The notes beneath the pieces were generated by a model. That model did no database searches, had not been told where the DNA came from, and saw nothing but the letters and a program-made list of their open reading frames with translations. Positions 13,801 through 26,650 of a stretch of DNA of 64,000 nt are shown piece after piece. The DNA is taken from the NCBI GenBank assembly GCA_031216445.1, contig CM062218.1, forward strand, positions 22,662,001 to 22,726,000. Direction: 5' to 3'. Position numbers and translations under genes: made by a program. Numbering within the stretch: position 1 is the first letter of the stretch; the number at the start of each line of letters is the position of its first letter. The DNA is from Lateolabrax maculatus. Its lineage: Eukaryota; Chordata; Actinopteri; Acropomatiformes; Lateolabracidae.

Positions 13801-14620
13801 CGCAATGGCACATGTACTGCATGTTATTTAGGCCATGTGCTGTTGAGTTCACACATGACACAATGATGCATTTGTGATGTCTGGCTCATTTTGCTACATT
13901 CTTCTTATAGTTTTTTCTCTTTTTAATGTGAAATCTGAGTTTAAACTCATATCATATCACATCATACCCCGATCACATTGCATCACCAGGGACAGTTGTG
14001 CAGAACATGTTGAGAAACACTGCATTATTCAAAATACAGTATGGCATTCATATGGCCTTTTCCTTCTGGATTACGACTGTGGCGGTGTAGATACACATGT
14101 GATCCCCTGCAGGCTCACATCTCCAGGTCCCTGTCGTCTGGTTTAATCACACAGGAACGGTGGGATAGCCCAAAGAGCGGTGTGCGCTCCGCTGTCCTGC
14201 CGGGCACAGGGAGCCTACACGCAGTGTGTCACAGACCCTTCATCACAACAGTCGCTGCTCATCCTCTGTTCTCCGACCAGCTCAGGAAGCTGAACTGGAG
14301 CCAGCTCGCTCCTGAAGCCACAAGTTGTGCTCCATGATGGGAACAGACAAAGTGTGTGGAGGTGATGCCGTGTGGTAACGTTACAGCACGGGGTGGAGGG
14401 TGGAACCGTACCTGGAAAAACATCTAATCTTCTGGGATGTAAACGCAACACAAGCAACCCAAGATTCTTTTTCATAAAGCTCAGCAGAGACCGAACCCGT
14501 CGAACCCCGAGGGTTCTGACAGCAGCACAGAGCTCCTTCTATCGACAGGAATAAAGCGTTTTATTTTTACCTTTCTGCCGGACATCTCCCCTCAAACAGT
14601 CTGCTGTGTGGATGCTGCAG

Positions 14621-14625
<5 letters not shown>

Positions 14626-14651
<26 letters not shown>

Positions 14652-14708
14652 GACAGACAGACAGACAGGGACGTGTCTGACTGACCGTGCTGCTGCTGCT
14701 GCATTCCT

Positions 14709-14752
<44 letters not shown>
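14626..14752. repeat. (CA)n, (AGAC)n and (CA)n microsatellite cluster
   Basis: (CA)n at 14626-14650 runs into AGAC tetranucleotides to about 14670. A second (CA)n follows at 14710-14752. All open frames here on both strands are repeat artefacts. Confidence 0.95.
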
Positions 14753-14756
<4 letters not shown>

Positions 14757-14939
14757 ACCCTGCCTCCATCCATCACACAGTAAGTCACAGAACATTTCAT
14801 TCGGCTGCTCCTACTGCAGCAGTGAGTCTCTACGAGCTGGAGGAGGCTCGTCACAAACATGTATATATAGAAATATACACATTTATATTTTAGAAGTTCT
14901 GTGACTCAGATTCAACAATCAGCATCCGGTGACTTTTGA

Positions 14940-15330
14940 AAACTTGCCTGTGTCTCTGGGATCCTGTTGCAAGTTGTTCATAGTTTGAGGACGCAGGACA
15001 TCCTGATGAGGATGAATAGTTCCCAGCGTGTCCACAACCCAACTGTTTACTCTATCCCAACACGTCCCCGGCGGGCAGAGGACCGGGACCGGACACCGCG
15101 CCGTCTTCAGCAGCTGTTCTGACGGAGAGCTCGTCCCTTCATGAGGAGCCTCAGACCCGGCAGAGCCCGGCACGCCGCTCCGCTCTGTGCGCCGCAGTCC
15201 GTGTGCGGCCTCTCCTCGCGGACACACGCAGTCAAGTGAGCGGCAGCGCCCTCCGCTGCAGAGTGCACCGCCTGCTTTTCAAAATAAAAGTGTCCCTGGG
15301 GCCCCGGTAGCTTGACAATGAAAAGGTGTC
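14940..15330 (-). promoter_or_regulatory. CpG-rich block; candidate tmem200b promoter/5' exon
   Basis: This roughly 300 bp block is clearly richer in G+C and CpG than its AT-rich surroundings and lies about 4.7 kb upstream of the tmem200b coding exon. On the minus strand a possible GC-type donor (acacag|gcaagt) ends near 14957. It could be the first untranslated exon and promoter of tmem200b. There is no direct evidence of transcription. Confidence 0.35.
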
Positions 15331-17984
15331 TCCGCTCCTGGACAAGTTCAGCGACCTGTGGACTGATGTTATGCAGACTCAGCCTGTACGGAGGATACAT
15401 CTACTCAAGTCCAGGGATATAGCTAGGATTTTTGTGGGCCTAATATTGAGGGCTAAAGCTAAAGCCCCCCAGCCCACCCTACTCAAAGCTAAGAAGACAG
15501 GTCTTTAATCTAGGTTTTTATTTTGGATCTTAACATATTTTATTTGTCATAAATGTCCACCAGCCTGCTAACCTCAGTGTCTTTTAAGGGCTACTGCTCT
15601 GCTGCTTCACTAATGCTGCTTTTATTCACTTTATATTCTATTTACACTTCAGAGGGAAGTATTTACTTGACAGCTAAAGTTATTGGTGACTTTGTAGATG
15701 AAGATTTTACATCTAAAACAATAGTCAACTGAACTGTATATACAGCTGTTCAAAAGAGCTCCACCTGTGTGTTCATTCTGTTACTGCCTTAAATAGAACA
15801 GTACAAACATATAAAATGACTTGAAATGACCACATACAAATATTAGGTCTAAACAATATCCCTCACAGAAATACATCTTTCATTCTTTATGCCAGTGCCT
15901 CATGAGCACAGGCAGGTGGGGTACAACTCCATCTTCATAGTTCAGTAGACCACCTGTGTGTTGAGAGATGGACCCTTAGGGTCTACTGGTGGCATGCAGC
16001 AGATGGACAGTTAGTTAGTATAGGGTTTAGTTCATATTACATCTTGTATTTGCATCCTTTCTTTGGTGGTAAAAAGAAACTTTTTAAGTGATGTTCTTTA
16101 GACTCCCAGAAAAGCTGTGTGCTGGTGCCTACATCCACCCTCACGCTGCAGGGTTGTGAAAATGTATGCTGATTTTGTTTGCCATCTTTTTACTGTTAAT
16201 TCTGTTTTTACATGCTTGCTTATACATGACCCTGTATTTGCATCAAAAAAAAAATTAGATCTTATAGGTATCTTAGGTATAGTTAGTCCCACACCATGCT
16301 GTCAGGTTATCATACACTTTGTCTATCCCATCATCACCAGCTTATTAAAGTACCCATGTTTAAGGTTTTAAAGTCTCTCCAGGTGGTTCACAACAAAATA
16401 ATATAATACTGAGGACATGCCCCAGTGTCCATATTGGTGGCTACAGCCCTGACTGGACATGTTCACTGTCAGCTGTTCAGCTGGGATGGCACGTTGGTGA
16501 TTTCACCCATTTAATTCAGTGTGAGTTCTGTCATCTGTCATAAAGTGTTTGGGTTACTATCTGAGATTGATGTTGTTTCTTTTGTTGTTCTATGGGATAC
16601 ATATCAATAGATGCCACTAATATCAAAGACTCAGAAGGAACACACATGGGTGTTTGTCTCCACCGGGTGGATGGAAAGTGACATCACAGAGCAAATCCAG
16701 TCCTGAAAAGTCAAGACTTTAAATCAAACTTGACAATTCTCACTGGAAATAGAAGTGTGAACAGCTTAGAAAAACAAAGATGAACAAAGATGTGCTCCTC
16801 TAAAATGAACTCATCTTGAATAACTGCACTTTATTTCTCAATAAGGCAAAATGGGCAATCACCTGACCAGCTGAAGGCTGACTAAAGCTGCACAGTTGTT
16901 TAGTTAAAGTTGAGGACCCACCTTACACATTTTGGAACCTTTGCAATCTGCCAAATGTTTCATTTAGAGATGAAACCAGAAGGAAACATTCATTCCAGTC
17001 CCATGGAATTTATACTTGTTATGTAAAATTTCATTCATTTTCGAGTTTAAATGAGAAAAGTCAAAATGTACTGTTAAATGAAATAGTAATAATTACACTA
17101 GCAGATTTTGATTATTTCTCTGTAATGTAACCTTGAAAATTCTTGGTCATAATAGGCTGCACTAAAGCAGGTTTGGGATTAAGGACTTGTTGCTACAACA
17201 GCAGCTACAGATACACTCTCATCCAGTTTTAAGGAACTGAAAAATCCAGGCTTGTGTCAACCCATCAACAACCACTTCAAGTACTCTGTTATTCACAGAT
17301 GAAGAACAGGACTCTGGGAACAAAATCCTACTTGGCCCCATTGGTTTTCCACTAGCACTGGCACATTACTTAGCTATTATAGTATATCTGCTGCTGGAGC
17401 TTGTGCAGATTACAGGATATTAGGCGCTTTAAAGCCCTTTGGTGACTCAGTATCAAGATACATGGATCCAACCAGGGGGCATGGAATGAATGGGCTGACT
17501 GTTATAATCTGCTGCTATTATCACAAAACATTTTTACATATGGGGTCTTGAATGACAACATATATATAGAAAGTTGTATTGTACCTACAGCCAGGAATGT
17601 CTGTTAGCCACTAAATATATTTATGTTTTGGTTTACTTTATATTGATGTCACTTCAGTTTTTAACATTTGATTGTTTAATTTTACAGAATATGCTTGTGT
17701 CTGTCTCTTAACATTTTGGGACCATGTTGGAAATTAGACTTCTCACTACCTTGGATTTAGTGTGTTTTGTAATCCATAAATAAATGAGAAATATTTTTTG
17801 TTGCAACTCAGAATTGGGTCTACTCACAGTAAATTTGAACAGGTTTATACACTTGAATAAGATCCATTACAATGACTTATTTAAGTTATGTCCTTACAAA
17901 AATAATCCATTCTGTCAACATTTCAGCAACTGAAAATGAAATGTCCTGGGGAGGTAAAGTCTAGAGGAGAACATGTGTTCCCTT

Positions 17985-20900
17985 TCAGCAGTAAATGGGC
18001 TCTGGTAGGCTGGATGTCATATAGTCCTGCTCTGTAGAGAACTCTGCTGGCTGCCAGTGACACTCGATCAGAGCATCATACAGTTCCTCACTGAGCTCCA
18101 TGAACTTCCTGTTGGCCTCCACCACATCCAGCTCCGGACTGGGATCTGCAACACAGGGACAGTTGGTTACAGTGCTTCACAGGCAAAAGACCAGACTAAA
18201 CAATGAAACATGTGCACACATAATAATCTAGTATTTACTGTGTGTATAGAGTGATGGCTACGTGTATCTTTTGACACAATGTGCCTTCATGGTGTTGCAG
18301 TCTGCTTACCTCCATTTCCTCCTTGAAGGATAAACATATTTTGAATTAAATGAGTATATATATATATATATATGGTGTTATTTTTTTCTTCATCAAAAAT
18401 AAATGACTAAATAAGGTGAGCATGAAGCTACTTAAATGTGATTTTGCATGACATATATATCTTTAATAGAATTTTAAAAAGGCGCACACTGAAATTGCCC
18501 TCTAAAACAACGGTCATTTTTACATTTCTGTTTGTGTACAGATTGAACAAATGCAATACAACATGTTAATCAGTGAGCTTTAGAGGTGTTGGTATTTTTG
18601 AACTTTCAAAGATTCTAAGACCATAAATCCTTCATTTTGGGGGGTTGTTTTCTGAATCGAGTTCAAAAGACAACATTAGACTTTAGGTGTCATTGCCAAA
18701 AACAAACCCGAACCAGAGAAGGAACTAAACTCAAAATATACTGCTTCAAATATGCAGTAAAAACTGCTGAGATTTTGGACCGTTAATCAAGATAAATTAA
18801 CAATCTGAAGCTATAATTGATACATAAGTCAATAATGAAAAAGAACAGTAATAAGCAGTCCCCGGTCCTGATACCAACCTTCAAGTCCATCATCCTGAAC
18901 AGCTTCACTTTCCTAAAAAGACAAAAACATGTTGGAATGAGTCATGTCTGTTAACAATGACTAACTGATGGGTGTCACCACTGGCTGTTGACAGAGAGAG
19001 AGCTTACCTGTGGAGGGGGATACTGTGTGTAATCATACTGCTGATAGTTGTAGCCATATCCCGCTCCAGTCTGGTCGTAGCCCCAGGAGGGGTAATACCC
19101 AGTATATGCCTGCTGTTGGTACTGGTTGTTCTGGTCATAGCTGTTTCTGTACCCTGAGCCTGAGGGCTGCCAAGATCTGTGTTCCGACTGCTGCTGCTGC
19201 CGGTTCCTTAAACTCAAGAGGAGAAGAGACACACTGCTCAACTCCACCCATCACTTGGCTCGTGCTCCAGGCGTTAAAAAAATCGTCTTGCTGACAACAG
19301 AGGCGAAGGCTTTGAAGGACTCACTTGTTAGCAGCCAGGCTCAGTCTCAGAGGTTTACCACCCAGTCCCACAGCACCCTGACATTCCTCTAAGGCACGCT
19401 TCTGCAGCCGCTCGTCTGGGAACTGAACAAAGCCACAGCCCCTACAGCGACACACACAAGCAATGTTCAAATTACTAATAACACCAGAGCTGTGGCTTTT
19501 CATGGCACACAATATGGACCTCAATCAGATGATTATATTATTAAACATAACACATACGCTCACCAAGTCTTTCAATGTCTCAAACGTGTCACACTAGAGC
19601 TGTCAGATATGATCAAAATCTCATATCCAGATAACAATACAGCATATTTTCTGTAAATTCACTGAATAAATACTTCATATATTGGTTTGCTTCCGTGAAA
19701 AAGTCTCAGCTTACACACTTCTCTTCCTTTTAACATCTTCCGTTCTGCTCACTCAAAGCCTAGTCAGTGTTGTGAGACCAGTCCATTCCCCCCCCCCCCC
19801 ATTTCTGTCTGGTATAGGCTTTCGACATTGTTCTCACTCAATGAGAATTTCTATGGAAAGGCCTATTTCTTATTACATTTTGAATTATATAATTGACAAA
19901 TAAATTGTACTTATTCATATTTGATTTTTTTTTTCAATTAAGCATGTAACAAAATCTAAAATATGAATGCCTATAATATAAAAAAGGTAAATAGTAAAAG
20001 GCAGGGCTGCCAACTCTTACGCAGTGACTCTGCGCCTCATGCAAAGGACACTTTCACACTCTCAAATAAAACAAATGCGTAACTGATCGTAAGGTTGCTG
20101 AGACGAGGCGTGATCGAGCATGATCATCCAAATGACAAAAACACTGCCATAAAGAGTGTGATTTGTGACACAACAAAAAAATTAGACTGTACTCGAGCCC
20201 AGAGTGCCAAGTTTGATGGTGGAGATTGTATTGAATGCTGAGCTGAAATCAAGAAAGAGCATACTGATGTAGGTGTTGTTTACTTAAAAGGTGTGTAAAA
20301 ACTGAGTGAATACAATTGCATATTCATAGAAATTCTCATTGAGTGAGAACAATGTCGAAAGCCCGTACCAGACAGAAATGGAAAAAAAAAAAAATAACGG
20401 ACTGGTCTCATAACACTGACTAGGCTTTGAGTGAACAGAACAGATGATGTAAAAGGAAGAGAAGCGTATAAGCTAAGACTTTCTCACGGAAACAAACCAA
20501 CTTCATTGGAACACGTTTCGAGGAAGGTGGCACCACGTACCTTCACCAATGCAGGTCAACAATACACACCTACATTAGTTACATATTTTCTCCATATGGT
20601 GTGGTGACATGTTAATACTCACTTGGAGTTGCCCATGCTATCCAGCACCACTTTTCCACCACGGCAAGAAGGGTAGCGGTTGTAAAAGAACTCATAAAGC
20701 ATTCCATCATCCACCTCAGGAGTCAGATCTCCCACGAACAGAGAAAACATCTGACTACAAGAGGAAAAAAGCAGAGGCGGGTTTTTTTTCCCAGTGCAGC
20801 CAAGATGTGATGTGCCACAAGTGGAATCAATGAAAATTTTGTCATAAGGTAAATAAAAGCCATTTTAGATAGCTTGCTTCTCCATTTGGACTCACCCACT

Positions 20901-22089
20901 CTCTTGTTTCCCAAAGGTGGCTCGGTTTAACTTGAATCTTGTGGGCTGTGAAAAAAAAGAAACATTAAAGTCCACCGTGACATTTCTCAGAAGTCCCCAT
21001 CAACTGAGATAAGGAAAAAAAAAACATGACTACTGTAAGTAGTAAATGCTCTTTATACCGGATTGGCTCCTGGTAAGGCTTTTCCGTTGATTTTGCGGAG
21101 ACATCTTTCAGCCGTGGCCTCGTCCGTCATTTCCACAAAACAGTAGCCCAGAGCACCCCTGGGTGACGACACACTGTTTAACGTCAGAATTGAACAACTG
21201 CAAAAAAGACTGCTTGAGAATTTAATTCTTACCCTGTCATCTTGTTGCGTATGATCCGCACATTGACCACCTGCTCTCCCATGGTGGAAAAGGCCCTGGT
21301 GATGAACTTATCATCCATGTAGGTCTCCAGCTGCAGAGCAACCGGAAAACAAGAGCTCAGGAATCACTCAAGGATAAAGTTCACTTTGAGTTCACAAATT
21401 CCGATTTGCTAAAAGCATTTTTTAATATTTGTTCTTCTCTTTACATCCCGACAGAAATCAATAAATGAAATGTTCTGACACAATAAAGGATCAGGCTGGT
21501 CAACATAAAATACTTTTTTCTGCACCTGGTCTGGAGTGATCTGTGTGGAGAAAAATATAATATGGAATCTCCGTTTTGCCTGTTTTCACAAATAGACTAA
21601 ATGTTGAACAAAATTTAAGTTTTGTAGTCCAGGTCCCAGGAGCACAGTGTTTTTTTCCATCGGACATGGTCCGATGTTGTCTAGATGGACAAAACACAGT
21701 GAAGTCGCCCTCTTTCATGTTTTCATCACAATTATCAATACGATAAACCGATTCCATCCTCGTGTAGTTGACGGCAGACTCCATTCCAGCTCATCACTGC
21801 AGTGTTGAACACGCTAGGCTTCATTTGAATGGGTGCTGCATTGCTGAGGAGCCGAATAACCAACATGAGTCACTACTGTTTCAGCTACTCGATACAAAGT
21901 GTTGTCCCACAAACAAGACGATATTAAAGTGCTGGTGTTCTTAAGGGAGTATAGTAAATTCTGACTTCTTCCATTTATACACCGTCTGAGGCTGGTATTA
22001 GCTAACACGGTGTTCCCACAGAACACTGTCTGGATGTATCGCAGTAAAAAGCTGTAATAACTCACGTTTCCCATCCATAACGTGCTCAT
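17985..22089 (-). CDS. trnau1ap: tRNA selenocysteine 1-associated protein 1 (SECp43)
   Basis: Nine coding exons, each with AG/GT borders and continuous frame: 22089-22066, 21330-21233, 21158-21059, 20945-20896, 20754-20623, 19441-19325, 19206-19008, 18912-18879, 18145-17985. The product is 304 aa (human 287). RRM1 spans about 3-80 (RNP2-like L-W-M-G-N-L; RNP1-like G-Y-C-F-V-E-M) and RRM2 about 93-172 (L-F-V-G-D-L; G-C-G-F-V-Q-F). A Tyr/Gln-rich segment (about 174-240) and the conserved tail E-L-Y-D-A-L-I-E-C-H-W-Q follow. The family binds tRNA-Sec and its complexes and supports selenoprotein synthesis. The second-RRM RNP1 has Cys where human has Tyr. Intron 5 carries a foldback repeat. Start chosen at the only ATG giving an N-terminus like M-x-x-L-W-M-G. 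Confidence 0.95.
18353..18373. repeat. (TA)n microsatellite
   Basis: Short TA run in trnau1ap intron 8. Confidence 0.9.
19682..20500. mobile_element. Foldback element with about 175-bp inverted arms
   Basis: The left arm (19682 to about 19857) and right arm (about 20327 to 20500) are near-perfect reverse complements. They begin 'ttggtttgcttccgtg' and end 'cacggaaacaaaccaa'. Inner ends share 'gaatttctatg'. The left arm carries a C-run and the right arm an A-run at the same place, showing independent change. The roughly 470 bp centre has no transposase frame. It sits in trnau1ap intron 5 and looks like a nonautonomous DNA transposon with long terminal inverted repeats. Confidence 0.85.
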
Positions 22090-22094
22090 GGTGT

Positions 22095-22260
22095 CGCCGA
22101 AGATGTGAATATTCCAGTGGGACTTTACAGAGAGTGGAAGTTGTAAATTTAGCTACACTAGCTGCACATGCTAACTAGCGGAGTCGTGAAACAGGAAAGC
22201 TAACCAATATTGCGTCCTTACGTCACTAAACAGCGACTACTACGTCATGGCGTCAGCAGC
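22095..22260 (-). promoter_or_regulatory. trnau1ap proximal promoter
   Basis: Region immediately upstream of the trnau1ap start. It contains two CRE/ATF-like TACGTCA cores (in 22218-22226 and near 22241-22247), a nearby GCGTCA, and a CCAAT (22204-22208, on the plus strand). No TATA box is seen. The motifs are visible but their use is inferred. Confidence 0.5.
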
Positions 22261-22356
22261 TGTGGCCGTGCCTCGTTTGCGTTCTCTTTATACATCCATG
22301 CGTTTGCGTCATGGTTTGAGTGCTTACACCTAAAATAATATGAAAGTCATTTTTCT

Positions 22357-22985
22357 TTACATGCACTTAATATTCCACTGTTATTCCGAATATGACATTA
22401 TTCTGCATTTAATAGGGGTCATGTGAACAGCATGTTCCATCTGGATATTCTGAATTAGGACTTAGTTTGCGACACACGGCCTCTCGTCTGTTTACGGTCA
22501 GCTCTGTGCGTTGGAAACAAACCAACCAGTCAACAGTTTTCCAGGCTGGAGGAGAGATGCTGCCCAAAAGAAAAGCCCCTTCCACACAGGCACTGCTGCC
22601 CTGAAATTGTCCGGAAACGGTGTAGCCTATGTGTGAACGCAAATGTCCGGGTCAGTTGGAGCAGACTCTAACCGGCCAGGTCCCTTGTACAAAGTCTGCG
22701 TAATGTCCGGGTGAGCCCATGAGTGAGTGCAGCAGTAAGTGGAAACTGTCCGACCATTCACGGTGAGCGAGTGGGCGCCTTCACTTCCAGCAGTCAGCTG
22801 CTCTCATCCACAGCTGCTGTTTTGCACATGCTGCTGGCGCTGGGGTCTACATTAGTCAGAGTATCACAGCTGCATGTAAACAGGAATATTAGTGGAATAT
22901 TCATTTTCACAGCCATGTAAACAGCTTAGTAGGAATATTGTCTTTTTCGGAATAAGGGCAAAACCCGGAATATTCAGTGCAAGTG
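22357..22985. mobile_element. Nonautonomous DNA repeat with inverted ends rich in 'gaatattcc'
   Basis: The left end ('acatgcacttaatattcc', then 'ttattccgaatatgacatta') is matched in reverse complement by the right end ('ggaatattcagtgcaagt' preceded by 'cggaataagggcaaaac'). Additional 'catgtaaacagc' motifs occur internally. The arms are imperfect, so it is an old copy. It lies directly upstream of the trnau1ap promoter. Confidence 0.55.
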
Positions 22986-23190
22986 ACCGTGGTCAGTGAT
23001 GCCCGTTGTTTTGATTTGACAGGTGAGCTGCTGAAGCTCATGCTGGATGATAGAAAGGTGTCAGAACACAGCGCTTCTGTTTTGGAGGAAGAGGGAGGAA
23101 GATTAGGCAGGTGGTTTTAATGTTGTGGGTAATGGGTGTGTGTATATACGTAGGCCTACATAATACTGATTGTATATAATACTACCACTG

Positions 23191-23344
23191 TCACCAAGTG
23201 CTGCTCATGATGGGAACTGTTGGGTCTCTGTAAATAATATTTTAAAGAGTATGGTCTAGACCTACTCTCTGTGAAAAGCATCTTGAGATAATTTTTGTTA
23301 TGATCTGGCGCTTTACAAATACAACTTACCTGACTTGACTTGAA
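23191..23344 (+). mobile_element. 5'-truncated L2-type LINE, 3' tail only (copy 1)
   Basis: Shares 'gggaactgttgggtctctg', 'aaagagtatggtctagacc' and 'cttgagataa' with the 3' end of the LINE at 59.7-61.6 kb. It ends in the same 'acttgacttga' terminal repeat. Only the last roughly 150 bp are present. Confidence 0.85.
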
Positions 23345-24620
23345 ACCTTTATTTACTTACTGAAAAGTAGTTACATTAAACACACTCAGTTGCCACTTTA
23401 TTAAGTACACTGAGCTATAACTAAACAGTTTCAACAAACACTAAACATTAGAGCCTTCATGAAGGGAGGATTTATTCAGGGCGGGTGTATTAGACTGCTG
23501 TAGTTTCAGCTCGATTTGCCTTACAAAGTACTTACAGAGTGTCTATCGTGTCTACAACACTGAGTTAGGTTAGGGTTAGGTAAAGTCTCATCAGACTGCT
23601 AAAATGCCCAAACAGAAGAAACCGACGGAAAAACTACATAAGACTTGACCTCAGAGTGTCAATGGTAGGGACGTCCCTGGTCGTGTACCTGATGGTGTAT
23701 GTACATTAATACTGTTAAAGTTATGTTAAATGTAATAATAAAAAAAAAAGTGGCAGTAATCTGTGTGTGTTCACTGGAGTTTATTGACAATGACAGGAAG
23801 TACTGGATGAAGTCTGGTTCTAGAAGGAGAGCACAGGAGACTGGTGAGGTCATTTCCATGTGCCAACACAAACTAAACAATCCTTTGAACACCTCCTCAG
23901 ATAACACTTGTAGAGTGTTGTTTCTAGCTTCAAAATGACACATTTATAGCTAGACATGTTCCTAATATGTGACATTAAGGCCAACCTATGCGACACCATC
24001 AGCTGTACTGTGCGGGTGTAACATCATATGCAAACTGGGAATTCAAAATCTGTATTTGTGTGCAACAACTTTGTACCAATTTCTTAATGATTCTAGGTAG
24101 TTTGCAATCAGAAGTTGAAAGCGTTTCATTTTATAAATTTTGAATTTTAAAACAACATGACTGATTCGGACCTTAGCGTCCTCAAAGGAAGTTCCGGTCC
24201 TGGTTCAAGAAGAATACACTGTGTGGTTGTAGTCCAGTGGAGTCTGCAGGTCATGTTATACCACACGTCTCTTAAGCTTATTGTCACCGTAACATGTCAC
24301 TGGCTCCACTGGTGTGTTGATAGGCAAAACCAAAGTTTTCTCCAATCTTTTACTGTTTTCATAGTATAATGATATTAAGGTACAATGTCCAAACATACTT
24401 CAAATAAGGTTTTGCTGACTGGCCGTCAGTGCTTCCCAACATAAAACCATCACTTCCACCCACACATTACATCTGTTAATACAAATCTCATGTTAACATG
24501 TGCAAGTGTTACAAGGACATGTCCATGAGACAGATTTCACCTACACCGCACAAATTACACATGAGGGTAAATGTTCTTGTGAGCTTGTGAAAAGTAGTTA
24601 AAAAATAAACAAATCTTTAC

Positions 24621-24970
24621 TCAAGGTCCACTTACTACTGTAGCTCACTGATAACTCCACAACTGAGCATACAATGCAAATTCATTGATGAAGACCATAA
24701 GATGCAGCTGAAAGATGATCTCTTAAAATCTTGTGTGCACAACTTAATATCAACAAGTTATTATCTAGTGTAGACAAGATATTAATATATTGTATAACAT
24801 TTTATTATTATGCACAAGTTATCATGTACAAGCTATCTTGTTCCCCCAAGGGGCTGTCCTGTACACACAAGTGATCTTGTTAACACAAGTCATCATCCTG
24901 CCCACAAAAGTTCAAATCATCTTGTAGCAAAAATTGTGATCGTGTTAGCACAAGTGTAAGTGGACCCTGA
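24621..24970. mobile_element. Inverted-repeat element, 'aaggtccac' family (copy 2), with internal degenerate tandem units
   Basis: The left end 'tcaaggtccacttac' matches the right end 'gtaagtggaccctga' in reverse complement at 14 of 15 positions. From about 24730 to 24955 the interior is a degenerate array of 'acaagttatc'/'atcttgt'-type units spaced irregularly. It shares 'tgatgaagaccataagatg' with copy 1. Confidence 0.75.
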
Positions 24971-26650
24971 GCTATACTGTCACAAAAATCATAGTTCAGA
25001 TGAAGATTAGACAACCTCTTCGAAAAGAGAGCATGATGAGAGTACAGTTAGATAAACATTTTACTAAATTAACAGTAGTTTGAAACTCAATCCATCAATC
25101 ACCCAATGGCTTGTACTACTTGTTGGTATGGTACATGAGATAGTGTTTGCAGGAATGATCTTCAACACATAATTGAAAACTAACACCACAAAGCTTGTGT
25201 GTCAAGTCTCTGTGTGTGTGACAAATTCCCCTCCAAGTTATATGACCCTCTCCACTGAGGAGCAAGTATGTAAGGCAGTGATCCAAGAGTGGGTTTGGAC
25301 TCTCTCTTCTAGACCGGAGCAACGCGAATCAGACTGAAAAAGTTAATGAATGCCAGTAGAGCCTCTGGGGTTACTAAGTTTCTAGGTCTGAGATCCTAAC
25401 TGACTAACTGTAAATAATCATCTTGGGACTAACTGTTTTGACTTCACCACAAAATATTTCTCAGAAATTCTCAAGATATAGTAACACATGTTTTTGTGGT
25501 GCAGATGTTCAGACAGGTCTGGTATTGTGCTCAAACAATCAACTAAGCAGAGCTTTAAAGGCAGAACAGCAGGGTTGGGATGTGCACAGTTGTACAGGTT
25601 GTTATAAACTGAGTTATAGAAATGTCTTTAACTTGTATATTTCTCTGATTGTGGTGAAAGACGTCTGGCTAACTGCTAACTAAAAATGAGGCACGTGAGA
25701 CGTATCCATCACTTGCTACTGCCTGAAGAAAAAAGAAAAAGATAGAAATAGAAATAAATACAATTATCTTAGGATGAAAGGCATTAAAAAAAAAACAATA
25801 AGTGCGTCATTTGTTACAGATGTTCTCAAGCTAATCAGGCACCATTACATCATTAACCAGAGATAAAGGTCTTAAAATCTTAAATATTAGCACACAGTCA
25901 TTTGGTATCTTGAGAAAATGAATCATCAAACATTGTGTTGACTGGAGACAGAAGATATGCGACCTGTAAGTGTTAGTGGTCTCTAGAAGCAATTAAGATT
26001 TTTCATGAGGACCAAAGAAAAATGCAGATTAAAGAGATCTTATGTCTGCGAGGTGAGTGAGACATAACTTAGGCTGTGTTGATCTCATCCACGTGTCCAC
26101 ATTGTTCTGGACATTTTCTATGGATGTAGCTAACCAGAGACATAGGTAGACGGCTTCCTCATTCTTGAACCCGCCTTTAAAGCTCTAAACGGGTTCATTG
26201 TTTCTCCACCACTTTAACAAAGACATGTAAATAAGCACAACACCACACCTATATGAATTGCTGAACAAACCGGAGACGTGGGCTCAGACGCAGAGATCTG
26301 GAACCAGGCTAGAAAAAAACTTCAACACACACTTTGATTATCAACACTCAGTACAAATGAATAAATCATTAAGAGCCACATGCACATTTCATGGAAGTGC
26401 AAAATCACCATAACTACCCTCCCATGTTATTTTTTCACTCCAGTTACATACAATTCAGCCAAATATTTATATTTCATATGCACGTTTGTAAGGATTGTTA
26501 TATTTAAAACTTAACATGTACATACTGTACATTCATCAGTTAGATACATCTTATGTTTCAATATGTGCATGTTTAAGTGTCATATCTTTGAGTGTGACTG
26601 TTGACATTAATACATCCTCTGTTTGGGATAACTACAATTCTGTAAAACAT

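Larger units (their letters stand above)
10530..17984. other. Intergenic region between tmem200b and trnau1ap
   Basis: No protein-coding exon recognised. It contains two decayed DNA-type repeats near 13.1 and 13.5-13.8 kb, a CA/AGAC microsatellite cluster near 14.6 kb and a CpG-rich block near 15.1 kb (listed separately). The remainder is unremarkable AT-rich sequence. It probably includes the 5' untranslated exon(s) of tmem200b and the 3' UTR of trnau1ap. Confidence 0.6.

Noticed and set aside
14539..14904. Several overlapping open frames on both strands
   Set aside because: They are produced by CA/AGAC microsatellites (Cys-Val and Thr-His repeats) and have no protein-like sequence outside the repeats.
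15107..15400. 97-codon minus-strand open frame in the CpG-rich block
   Set aside because: No recognisable protein sequence. More likely untranslated exon or promoter DNA.
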